NCBI GenBank assembly: GCA_016291665.1
Contig: JAEEYE010000015.1
Location: forward strand, 1 to 50,521
Length of the DNA: 50,521 bases
Origin: Oxalobacter sp.
GTDB taxonomy: Bacteria > Pseudomonadota > Gammaproteobacteria > Burkholderiales > Burkholderiaceae_D
Direction of reading: 5' to 3'
Each line of letters begins with the position of its first letter. Position 1 is the stretch's first letter. The translations under genes and the position numbers were made by a program. The notes below the pieces were generated by a model. The model was not told the origin of the DNA. It searched no databases and saw only the letters and a program-made list of their open reading frames with translations. Below, one piece after another: positions 41,382 through 48,877 of this stretch.

Positions 41382-42797
41382 TTATTTTTTGTTTTCACCA
41401 GCTTCAGTCTTGTCGTCGTCTTTTTTCTTTTTCTGGGTTTTGGAAAGCCTGACTGGCTTGCCTTTCAGGTGGTTTAACGCCTGTGTGAGCTGGAAGTCTT
41501 TAGCTGTACCATATTCAATTGGCTTGTAATTCTTCATGGTTTCCAGCAGTTTGCTTTCATCCTCAGCATCCATGTCCTTGCTCTTTACTTCACCATCATT
41601 ACTTAGGTGTTTGTCTAGGTCAGCTTCGCGGATGCGTAGGTCATTGATTCCGTTGCCTTTTGCTGTTTCATCTACTAGCAGATCAGGGACAATTCCCTTT
41701 GCCTGGATGGACTTGCCGCTAGGCGTGTAGTAGCGGGCAGTCGTTAGTTTGAGCCCGGTTTCTTCTGTCAACTGACGGACTGTCTGAACCGACCCCTTGC
41801 CGAACGACTGGGATCCCATAATGGTAGCCCGTTTGTGATCCTGTAAGGCGCCAGCAACAATTTCGGATGCGGAGGCTGAACCAGCGTTGATTAGGACTAC
41901 CATTGGAACTTTCTTGATAGCAGCAGGCAGTTTTAGCAGTGGATCTTGGCCGATATGCGTGGAATAGTATTCCGGGCGTGCATAAAATTCTGCCTTAGAT
42001 TCAGCAAGTTGTCCGTTTGTGGAGACGACGAGAGCCTCTTTAGGCAGGAAAGCTGCAGCAACACCGATTGCGCCTGGTAATACGCCGCCAGGATCATTTC
42101 TTAGGTCAAGGACAATGCCCTTGATATTAGGGTTCTTGTCATAGTGTTTCTTGATGTGTTTTGCCAGATCTTCAACGGTAGGATCTTGGAACTGAACAAT
42201 ACGCAACCAAATGTATCCTGGTTCAATCATCTTGGATTTAACGCTTCTGACAGTGATCATTGCGCGGGTAAGGGTCAAGACAATCGGACGCAGGACACCT
42301 TTACGGGAAATGGTTAAAGTGATTTTTGTGCCTGGGTCGCCGCGCATTTTCTTCACGGCCTGGGTAAGTGTCATGCCTTTTACGGGAGCACTGTCCAGTT
42401 TTGTAATCAGATCGCCTGGACGGATGCCTGCTTTGTAAGCTGGTGTGTCTTCAATGGGGGAGATGACTTTGACCAGACCATCTTCCATGCCGACTTCCAT
42501 ACCAAGACCGCCGAATTTGCCTGAAGTTCCTTCCTTGAGTTCTTTGAGTTCTTGTTTGTCAAGATAAGAGGAATGAGGATCAAGTGAAGAAACCATGCCC
42601 GCAATGGCTTCCTTGAGGAGTTTACGGTCATCAATCGGTTCAACATAATCTGATTTAATCATGCCGAAAACGTCTGAAAGTTGACGGAGTTCTTCAACGG
42701 GCAGGTTTGATGGCTGCTTTTGAGCCATGGCAGTGCCAAAGGCACCAACAATGATACCTATAGCGAAAATCAGGAAATTCCGAATTTTATTTCCCAT
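41382..42797 (-). CDS. ctpA: Carboxy-terminal processing protease CtpA (S41 family)
   Basis: CtpA-type proteases are periplasmic or membrane-tethered serine proteases that trim or degrade envelope proteins. The 471-residue protein has an N-terminal hydrophobic segment (~8-25), a PDZ domain at about 90-175 ('GLGMEVGMEDGLVKVISPIEDTPAYKAGIRPGDLI' in parts) and the S41 core. That core has catalytic Ser in 'INAGSASASEIVAGAL' and Lys in 'GSQSFGKGSVQ'. The C-terminal ~40 residues are charged and low in complexity. It follows gpmA on the minus strand after a hairpin at 42823-42853, so it may have its own promoter. The C terminus is 21 bp before the moeB/thiF start. Confidence 0.95.
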   Translation of the reverse strand: MGNKIRNFLIFAIGIIVGAFGTAMAQKQPSNLPVEELRQLSDVFGMIKSDYVEPIDDRKLLKEAIAGMVSSLDPHSSYLDKQELKELKEGTSGKFGGLGMEVGMEDGLVKVISPIEDTPAYKAGIRPGDLITKLDSAPVKGMTLTQAVKKMRGDPGTKITLTISRKGVLRPIVLTLTRAMITVRSVKSKMIEPGYIWLRIVQFQDPTVEDLAKHIKKHYDKNPNIKGIVLDLRNDPGGVLPGAIGVAAAFLPKEALVVSTNGQLAESKAEFYARPEYYSTHIGQDPLLKLPAAIKKVPMVVLINAGSASASEIVAGALQDHKRATIMGSQSFGKGSVQTVRQLTEETGLKLTTARYYTPSGKSIQAKGIVPDLLVDETAKGNGINDLRIREADLDKHLSNDGEVKSKDMDAEDESKLLETMKNYKPIEYGTAKDFQLTQALNHLKGKPVRLSKTQKKKKDDDKTEAGENKK

Positions 42798-42822
42798 GTC
42801 TGATACACCTGTATAAATCTTG

Positions 42823-42853
42823 AAAGCACCGCTGGAGCAACGGTGCCTTTTTC
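42823..42853. terminator. Hairpin between gpmA and ctpA
   Basis: GCACCG (42826-42831) pairs with CGGTGC (42841-42846), with a T-run on the plus strand (42848-42852) and a short A-run before it, which gives TTTC on the minus strand. It could end the gpmA transcript (minus) and block antisense reading. Confidence 0.5.
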
Positions 42854-42911
42854 TAAAAAACGCTTGTCATAGGAAGCGCTAGGTCTGTTAGATAGTAACT
42901 ATATAGCCAGG

Positions 42912-43661
42912 TTAGTTTCCAGAGCTACCTTGCAGAATGACTGCTTTGGTAGTTGCTGCAATCTTCTCAGGGTCTCCCAGATAATAGTGGCGGATAGGTT
43001 TTAAGTCGTTATCCAGTTCATAGACCAAAGGTTGTCCTGTTGGGATATTGAGGAGCGCAATATCCTTATCACTGATGCCATCAAGTTCCTTGATTAGGGC
43101 ACGTAGGCTGTTGCCATGAGCAGCAATGAGGATCGTTTTGTCTTTTTTCAACTCAGGAACAATGACGCTGTCCCAGAAGTCCTTTACCCTTGCAACAGTA
43201 TCTTTGAGGCTTTCAGTCAATGGGATTTGGTCTTTTGATAAGCCGGCATAGGCTGGGTTGGCAAAAGATGTACGGACATCATCCTCGGGCAATGGGTCAG
43301 CTGCTGTTTCGTAGCTTCTGCGCAACAGATGAACTTGGTGTTCACCGATTTTTTTAGCGGTTTCAGCCTTGTTGAGACCTTGCAAAGCACCGTAGTGGCG
43401 TTCATTCAGACGCCAGTCGCAGACGGTTGGCGTCCACATGGCATCCATTTCATCCAAGACAATCCACAGGGTGCGGATGGCTCGTTTTAGTACAGAAGTA
43501 TAGGCAATATCAAATTTAAAACCCGCTTCACGTAGGATACTGCCTGCCATCGCAGCTTCCTGGCGGCCTTTTTCCGTCAAATCCACATCAGTCCAACCCG
43601 TGAAGCGGTTTTCAAAGTTCCAAGTGGACTGCCCATGACGCATGAAGACAATTTTGTGCAT
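42912..43661 (-). CDS. gpmA: 2,3-bisphosphoglycerate-dependent phosphoglycerate mutase
   Basis: GpmA interconverts 3- and 2-phosphoglycerate. The 249-residue protein has the phosphohistidine motif '[10 protein letters not shown]' (His9), '[14 protein letters not shown]', '[16 protein letters not shown]' and '[19 protein letters not shown]' with the second active His. Length matches the family. It is divergent from the rhodanese-like gene, with 95 bp between that include a TATAAT at 43710-43715 for which I see no good -35. The gpmA-rhodanese-grxC-secB-gpsA neighbourhood is common in Burkholderiales. Confidence 0.96.
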   Translation of the reverse strand: MHKIVFMRHGQSTWNFENRFTGWTDVDLTEKGRQEAAMAGSILREAGFKFDIAYTSVLKRAIRTLWIVLDEMDAMWTPTVCDWRLNERHYGALQGLNKAETAKKIGEHQVHLLRRSYETAADPLPEDDVRTSFANPAYAGLSKDQIPLTESLKDTVARVKDFWDSVIVPELKKDKTILIAAHGNSLRALIKELDGISDKDIALLNIPTGQPLVYELDNDLKPIRHYYLGDPEKIAATTKAVILQGSSGN

Positions 43662-43756
43662 AATCGGAAGACAAGAGAAGTTACCCCAATGCTTGATGCT
43701 TTTCTATTTTATAATGTCTAGCGTTTTTTATCTTTGACTTTAGGCAGGTTAATTCA

Positions 43757-44158
43757 GTGAATTTCATCAGAGACAACATTTTTCTTATCGGTGTCATTGC
43801 TTATTGCATTGGTGCTTTGCTTTGGCCTTATATCCGTACAACTGCAAAAGTGAACAACAGTGAAGCAACGACACTCATTAATAAAGGGAAAACGACCATT
43901 CTGGATATCCGTACGAGAAAGGAATATCAGTCTGGGCATCTGTTGAATGCGGTTTCTATGCCGTTTATGAGCCTCAAAGACCAAGTTGGACAACTTGAAG
44001 AGAGTTTTAAGAAACAGCCGGTTCTCGTGATTGATCATGAGGGTAAAGATTCAGCGGCAGCAGCTAAAATCCTAAAAGAAAATGGATTTACCAAGATTAA
44101 TATCCTTAAAGGCGGTATGACTTCATGGACGAAGGAAGGCCTGCCGATTACTAAGTGA
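43757..44158 (+). CDS. Membrane-anchored rhodanese-like protein lacking the active-site cysteine
   Basis: The 133-residue protein starts with one membrane segment (~8-24) and continues with a single rhodanese domain: 'TTILDIRTRKEYQSGHLLNAVSMPF' (in parts, ~46-70) and the end 'GFTKINILKGGMTSWTKEGLPI'. The catalytic loop, normally C-x-x-G-x-R-S, reads D-H-E-G-K-D-S: Asp93 replaces the Cys and Asp98 the Arg. Sulfurtransferase activity is therefore unlikely and a binding or structural role more probable. The start codon is GTG, with AGG about 9 nt upstream. grxC follows 22 bp later. Confidence 0.88.
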   Translation: MNFIRDNIFLIGVIAYCIGALLWPYIRTTAKVNNSEATTLINKGKTTILDIRTRKEYQSGHLLNAVSMPFMSLKDQVGQLEESFKKQPVLVIDHEGKDSAAAAKILKENGFTKINILKGGMTSWTKEGLPITK

Positions 44159-44180
44159 GTGATGACCTAAGAATATCGTG

Positions 44181-44453
44181 ATGCCAAAGGTCGTTATGTA
44201 TACTAAAACAAAGTGTCCGTACTGTACGTTGGCTGAAAAACTCCTTGCAGTACGTGGCGTTAAAGACATCGAGAAAATCCTGATTGATGGCAATGATGCT
44301 TTGCGCGATGAAATGATAGTGAAATCCGGCTTGCGTACGGTACCCCAAATTTTCATCGGCAGGACGCATGTCGGTGGTTTCGACAGGCTTTCCGCATTGG
44401 ATAGAGCGGGTAAACTGGTACCGCTACTTCAGGATGTGTCATTTATGAATTGA
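44181..44453 (+). CDS. grxC: Glutaredoxin 3
   Basis: GrxC is a glutathione-dependent dithiol reductant. The 90-residue protein has the active site 'KCPYC' (Cys12, Cys15), the cis-Pro motif 'RTVPQIFIG' and the 'HVGGFDRLSALDRAGKL' glutathione-binding end. A GTG directly before the ATG (44178) could also serve as the start. The ribosome site is weak. It lies between the rhodanese-like gene and secB (11 bp gap), and depends on glutathione made by GshA/GshB elsewhere in the window. Confidence 0.95.
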   Translation: MPKVVMYTKTKCPYCTLAEKLLAVRGVKDIEKILIDGNDALRDEMIVKSGLRTVPQIFIGRTHVGGFDRLSALDRAGKLVPLLQDVSFMN

Positions 44454-44464
44454 TTGGAGTAACC

Positions 44465-44929
44465 ATGACAGAAGAAACTAAACAGCCGATTTTTCAGATT
44501 CAGAGTGTTTATCTGAAAGATCTTTCCCTCGAACAGCCTAATTCTCCACAGATTTTCTTGGAAAAAGATGCACCTGCTTTTGATGTTGCCATCAATGTCA
44601 GTTATAACGAACTGGGTAATGGCTTCCATGAAGCGGCTGTTACGGCGACTGTTACGGCAAAGATTGGCGAAAAGGTTGCTTACCTTGTAGAAGGAAAACA
44701 GTGTGGCATCTTCAATATTCAAGGCATTCCAGAAGAAGCAATGGATTCTGTTTTGGGTATTAATTGTCCAGCCATCATTTATCCTTACTTGCGTGCAAAC
44801 ATTGCAGACACTATTACCAAGGCCGGCTTCCCTCCAATCCACTTGGCTGAAATCAATTTTGAAGCCCATTATCGTGAACGCATGCAACAGCAGGCAGCTC
44901 AAGCAGAATCCCCTGCTGTTGCACAGTAA
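44465..44929 (+). CDS. secB: Protein-export chaperone SecB
   Basis: SecB keeps outer-membrane and periplasmic precursors unfolded and hands them to SecA. The 154-residue product has the typical 'FQIQSVYLKDLSLEQPNSPQIF' N terminus (in parts), the 'EAAVTATVTAKIGEKVAYLVEGKQCGIF' beta region (in parts), 'INCPAIIYPYLRANIADTITKAGFPPIHLAEINFEAHY' (in parts) and a Gln/Ala-rich tail. I start at ATG 44465 with GGAG 6 nt upstream; the in-frame TTG at 44450 overlaps grxC. gpsA begins 19 bp after its stop, as in many proteobacteria. Confidence 0.97.
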   Translation: MTEETKQPIFQIQSVYLKDLSLEQPNSPQIFLEKDAPAFDVAINVSYNELGNGFHEAAVTATVTAKIGEKVAYLVEGKQCGIFNIQGIPEEAMDSVLGINCPAIIYPYLRANIADTITKAGFPPIHLAEINFEAHYRERMQQQAAQAESPAVAQ

Positions 44930-44948
44930 AAGCGCTTTCCTATAAAAA

Positions 44949-45971
44949 ATGAATATTGCAATTCTAGGAGCCGGAGCATGGGGAACTGCCATGGCGGTCA
45001 GCTTGGCGAATCGGCATCGCGTACTGCTTTGGGGACGCGAGACCGAGCAGATTGTAGAGGCAGAAAAATCCCGTGTGAACAATATGGGGTTGCCTGGAGT
45101 TAAGTTGCCGGATTCCCTTCACTTGACTGGTGACTTTGCTTTGGCGGCCAATCATGGCGCTGGCGCTGCGGGACTTGTTATTGTGGCAACATCGGTAGCT
45201 GGCCTCAGGCCGGTGTTGACCCAAATAAAGGACTATCCTGTCAAAAATGTCATCTGGCTTTGCAAGGGTTTCGAGCGTGATACTGGACTCTTACCGAGCC
45301 AAGTTGCAGGTGAAGTTATCCAAGATATGGATATTAATCTTGGTGTCCTTTCTGGCCCTTCGTTTGCCCAAGAGGTGGCGGCTGGGTTACCTTGTGCACT
45401 GACGGTAGCATCTAAGTCTGAAGTGTTGAGGGGGCTTGTTATTGGTGCTATGAACGCAGGGATGATGCGCATCTACTCGAGTGACGATGTCGTTGGCGTT
45501 GAGGTCGGAGGTGCCTTGAAGAATATCCTGGCAGTTGCAACAGGCATTGCAGACGGTCTGTCAATGGGATTGAATGCCCGCGCAGCTTTGATGACGCGTG
45601 GATTGGCCGAGATAACCCGTATGGGTATTGCGCTCGGTGGTCGACTCGAAACCTTCATGGGATTGACAGGGGTTGGTGATTTGATTCTGACCTGTACGGG
45701 AGATCTTTCTCGGAACCGGCGTGTTGGTCTTGGGTTGGCTAAAGGGAAGACACTAAAAGACGTGGTTGCAGAGTTGGGGCATGTAGCCGAAGGGGTAAAT
45801 TGTGCTCATACGGTACGCGAACTGGCTTCCAAGATGGGGGTTGAAATGCCTTTGACGAATGCGGTTGCCAGTGTGCTCTTTGATGACGTTTCTATCAAGG
45901 AAGCAATTGCACTTCTGATGTCGCGTCATGTCCGTGACGAGAACGATGTACTCTATCGGCAGGTAGGTTAG
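44949..45971 (+). CDS. gpsA: Glycerol-3-phosphate dehydrogenase [NAD(P)+]
   Basis: GpsA reduces dihydroxyacetone phosphate to sn-glycerol 3-phosphate for phospholipid synthesis. The 340-residue protein has the Rossmann loop 'ILGAGAWGTAMA' (5-16), 'KGFERDTGLLPSQV', 'LSGPSFAQEVAAGLPCALTVA' (in parts), the catalytic Lys segment 'VEVGGALKNILAVATGIADG' and 'GLTGVGDLILTCTGDLSRNRRVG' (in parts). Length matches the family. The ribosome site before the ATG is weak and translation may follow from secB. A hairpin at 45982-46013 separates it from the convergent glnE. Confidence 0.96.
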   Translation: MNIAILGAGAWGTAMAVSLANRHRVLLWGRETEQIVEAEKSRVNNMGLPGVKLPDSLHLTGDFALAANHGAGAAGLVIVATSVAGLRPVLTQIKDYPVKNVIWLCKGFERDTGLLPSQVAGEVIQDMDINLGVLSGPSFAQEVAAGLPCALTVASKSEVLRGLVIGAMNAGMMRIYSSDDVVGVEVGGALKNILAVATGIADGLSMGLNARAALMTRGLAEITRMGIALGGRLETFMGLTGVGDLILTCTGDLSRNRRVGLGLAKGKTLKDVVAELGHVAEGVNCAHTVRELASKMGVEMPLTNAVASVLFDDVSIKEAIALLMSRHVRDENDVLYRQVG

Positions 45972-45981
45972 TGTTTACATG

Positions 45982-46013
45982 GGGAAACTGGGCTGGTGTT
46001 TGCCTAGTTTCCC
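45982..46013. terminator. Hairpin between convergent gpsA and glnE
   Basis: GGGAAACT (45982-45989) pairs with AGTTTCCC (46006-46013), with a further GGC/GCC pairing inside. No T-run follows on the plus strand; it ends 4 bp before the glnE stop. It probably serves as a bidirectional end signal. Confidence 0.5.
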
Positions 46014-46016
46014 ATC

Positions 46017-48761
46017 TCAATCCGTGTATTCCTTTCCAAAAATCTCTTTCCAAAGTTTTTTGACTTCTTCGGTTTCACCCTCAACAGAGCCTAAGGCGAT
46101 TTTTGCTTCGCTGGCGCCTTGCATTCGGATTTCATGTTGTAGCCGCCTGAAATGGCGGTAGATGCCCGCAGCTGTCTCCCCAGAAACCTGTTTGAAAAGC
46201 CCCAGTTTTGAGCACATCTTCAATAAGGCAATATTGCCGAGGTTTCCTGTTAATTCAGGGTATTTGAGTGAGTATTCAAGAACTAAGTATTGCACGATGA
46301 ATTCAATATCCATCATACCGCCCGCATCATGCTTGATGTCAAAGAGGTTTGAATGGTTCGGGTGCGCATCAAAAATACGCCTGCGCATTTTAATGATTTC
46401 TGTTTTCAATGTATCGGAATCACGTTCCTGGCGCAGTATCTTGTTCCGTAAGGCTTCAAATCGATCACCAATAGAAGTATCACCACAACAAAAACGAGCG
46501 CGCGTTAAAGCTTGGTGTTCCCAAGGCCAGGCAGATTTTTCTTGGTAGTGCGAAAAAGAATCAAAACTCGAGACAAGAAGGCCGCTGGCGCCATCTGGTC
46601 TTAGTGCAATGTCAATGTCAAAGAGTGTGCCCGCAGACGTCGGACTTGTCATCCATGTGATAAAGCGTTGTGCAAGCCGCGCATACAACATCGGTGCTTC
46701 TTGGGCATCATCGTCGTATAGGAAAATGATATCGAGGTCTGATGCATAGCCTAGTTCTTTGCCGCCAAGTTTGCCGTAGGCGATGATTGCAAATTTTGGG
46801 ACCTCACGGTGGCGTTTAGGCATGGAGAGCCAGGCTTCGCGTAGAGTCGCTTCAGCCATGATATCTGCTAGCCGAGACAGATCATCAGCCAGTTCTTCAA
46901 CTGTGAGTTCACCACCAAGATCTTGGGCTAAGAGCCTGAAGAGTTGGGTGTGATGGACTTCCCTTAGGATGTCCATCAGCTGTTCCGTGTCGCCCCTGTG
47001 CGGTTGCAGCTGGGCATTCAGGTCCAGCTTGAAGGCTTCCCAGTCGGGGCGCTCCATCAGTGTTCTTGCGTCTAGTAGCTCGTCAAGCAGGATTGGATGA
47101 CGGGTCAGGTATTGGGCTGCCCAGTCGCTGGTATCCAGCATATGCATTAGGCGCGAGGTGGCAACGGGGTATTCCATCAGGAGGGACAGGTAAGACGTAC
47201 GTCTTGAGATACTTTCCAGGAAGTCAAGCAGTCGCCCCAAAGTGACCAGTGGGCGGTGGGCATATTCCAGGATACCTGAGAGCACCGTATTGATTAATGC
47301 TGTCATTTTCTCGCTGTTGGCATCTGAGAGCGCCTGTATACGGTGCGATTTCCAGAATGCCTGGAGGCGTTTTGCAGCTGCATCGGCTTCGGGGAAGGCC
47401 ATGGATTCCAGTTTTGTGCGTAGGACGTTCAGTTGGTCTTCATCGTTTTGGCTGGAAATCAATGGTGGGATGACCATTTCGTCTGGATCCATTGCTTCTT
47501 GTTTCTCACCGAAGATAGCATTGAAATGTTCAGAGACGAAGTCGCGGTGTTCCTTAAGGGTAGCCATCAGCTCTGTAAAGGAAGCAAATCCGGCTGCTTT
47601 TGCAATAATCTGGCGGTCTTCCTCACTGGAGGGAAGGGAATGGGTCTGGGCGTCTTCAAGGTATTGGATGCGGTGTTCAATATTTCTGAGGAATGTGTAG
47701 GCACTCAGCAACCTGTCGACGGTCGGTATGTCCATCAGCCGTTTTTCAGCGAGGATGTTCAGGATTTTACGGGTGGATTTGTCCTGAAGGGCGGGTTCCC
47801 GTCCTCCCCGGATCAGCTGGAACATTTGGGCTAAGAATTCAATTTCGCGGATGCCGCCACGGCCGAGTTTAACGTCATTGCTGTGTTCAGGGTGGAGTTT
47901 TTCACGTCTGGCGACATCAGCTCGAATCTGCTGGTGCAGGCTTCTGATGGATTCGATGACACTGAAGTCTAGGTATTTCCGGTAGATAAAGGGAAATGCA
48001 AGGGTGTTTAGAGCTGCAATATCCTCTGGGTTGCCGGTAATGGCCCTTGCCTTGATCCATGCGTAGCGTTCCCATTCGCGTCCCTGCACGATGAAGTATT
48101 GTTCAACCATGCCAAAGCTGACGGCTAGAGGACCGGAATTGCCATTTGGACGGAGAGCCATATCGACGCGGAAAACAAAGCCGTCCTCCTCAATTTCGGA
48201 AATTGCGGAGATAAGGCGTCGACCCAGTCGGATGAAGAATTCCTGGTTTGACAGGAGTCGTTGCCGACCCTCGCGGGTCGAGACCGTCTCCCCATTTTCT
48301 GGATAAACAAAAATGAGGTCAATGTCAGACGAGACATTTAGCTCACGTCCCCCCAGCTTGCCCATTCCTAGGACAATGAGTTCCTGTCGTTTTCCAGATG
48401 ATGAGCCAATTGGCATACCGTGTGCATCAATCATTTCGCGGTATAGTTCATTAAGCAGTGTCTGTACGGTGAATTCAGCAAAAAGCGTCATGGTTTCGAC
48501 GACTTCAGATAGGTTTGCTTTGCCTGAGAGGTCGCGGTAGATGATGGCGCATACCAAGAGGTTCCGGAGTCTGCGCATGGCGCGCTTGGTGGTGAAACCC
48601 GCATCTGTTTCTTGCTTGAGTAACGAAGCAAAGTTAATTTCCACCAAAGGATTCTGAACGATAGAATCAAGTTGAAGTTGACGTTTTTTCCTGTCAGCGT
48701 TGAGCCAGTTCCGGTAAAAACGGGATGCTTCTTCGGCTGGAATCAATGAAGGACTATCCAT
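46017..48761 (-). CDS. glnE: Glutamine synthetase adenylyltransferase / adenylyl-removing enzyme
   Basis: GlnE adds AMP to, and removes it from, a tyrosine of glutamine synthetase in response to PII and glutamine. The 914-residue protein has the two nucleotidyltransferase domains expected: 'VLGMGKLGGRELNVSSDIDLIFVYPE' (in parts, ~130-155, adenylyl-removing half) and 'IIAYGKLGGKELGYASDLDIIFLYDD' (in parts, ~650-675, adenylylating half). Each is followed by its GlnD PII-uridylyltransferase-like helical part. I start at ATG 48761; an upstream in-frame TTG at 48794 would add 11 residues. No glnB or glnA is near. It is divergent from the YhdP-family gene. Confidence 0.95.
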   Translation of the reverse strand: MDSPSLIPAEEASRFYRNWLNADRKKRQLQLDSIVQNPLVEINFASLLKQETDAGFTTKRAMRRLRNLLVCAIIYRDLSGKANLSEVVETMTLFAEFTVQTLLNELYREMIDAHGMPIGSSSGKRQELIVLGMGKLGGRELNVSSDIDLIFVYPENGETVSTREGRQRLLSNQEFFIRLGRRLISAISEIEEDGFVFRVDMALRPNGNSGPLAVSFGMVEQYFIVQGREWERYAWIKARAITGNPEDIAALNTLAFPFIYRKYLDFSVIESIRSLHQQIRADVARREKLHPEHSNDVKLGRGGIREIEFLAQMFQLIRGGREPALQDKSTRKILNILAEKRLMDIPTVDRLLSAYTFLRNIEHRIQYLEDAQTHSLPSSEEDRQIIAKAAGFASFTELMATLKEHRDFVSEHFNAIFGEKQEAMDPDEMVIPPLISSQNDEDQLNVLRTKLESMAFPEADAAAKRLQAFWKSHRIQALSDANSEKMTALINTVLSGILEYAHRPLVTLGRLLDFLESISRRTSYLSLLMEYPVATSRLMHMLDTSDWAAQYLTRHPILLDELLDARTLMERPDWEAFKLDLNAQLQPHRGDTEQLMDILREVHHTQLFRLLAQDLGGELTVEELADDLSRLADIMAEATLREAWLSMPKRHREVPKFAIIAYGKLGGKELGYASDLDIIFLYDDDAQEAPMLYARLAQRFITWMTSPTSAGTLFDIDIALRPDGASGLLVSSFDSFSHYQEKSAWPWEHQALTRARFCCGDTSIGDRFEALRNKILRQERDSDTLKTEIIKMRRRIFDAHPNHSNLFDIKHDAGGMMDIEFIVQYLVLEYSLKYPELTGNLGNIALLKMCSKLGLFKQVSGETAAGIYRHFRRLQHEIRMQGASEAKIALGSVEGETEEVKKLWKEIFGKEYTD

Positions 48762-48877
48762 GATGTAAAGAATCGTAACGGTTGTTTTTTGCAAGCATAG
48801 CAGATGCTATTCTTTCAGACTTAAAAATCCGTTACCACTATGGTATTTTATCGAGTGAACCCATCTGGTATTTAGTA

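Noticed and set aside
47242-47834. Plus-strand open frames inside glnE
   Set aside because: Antisense to GlnE with both catalytic domains intact; no independent support.
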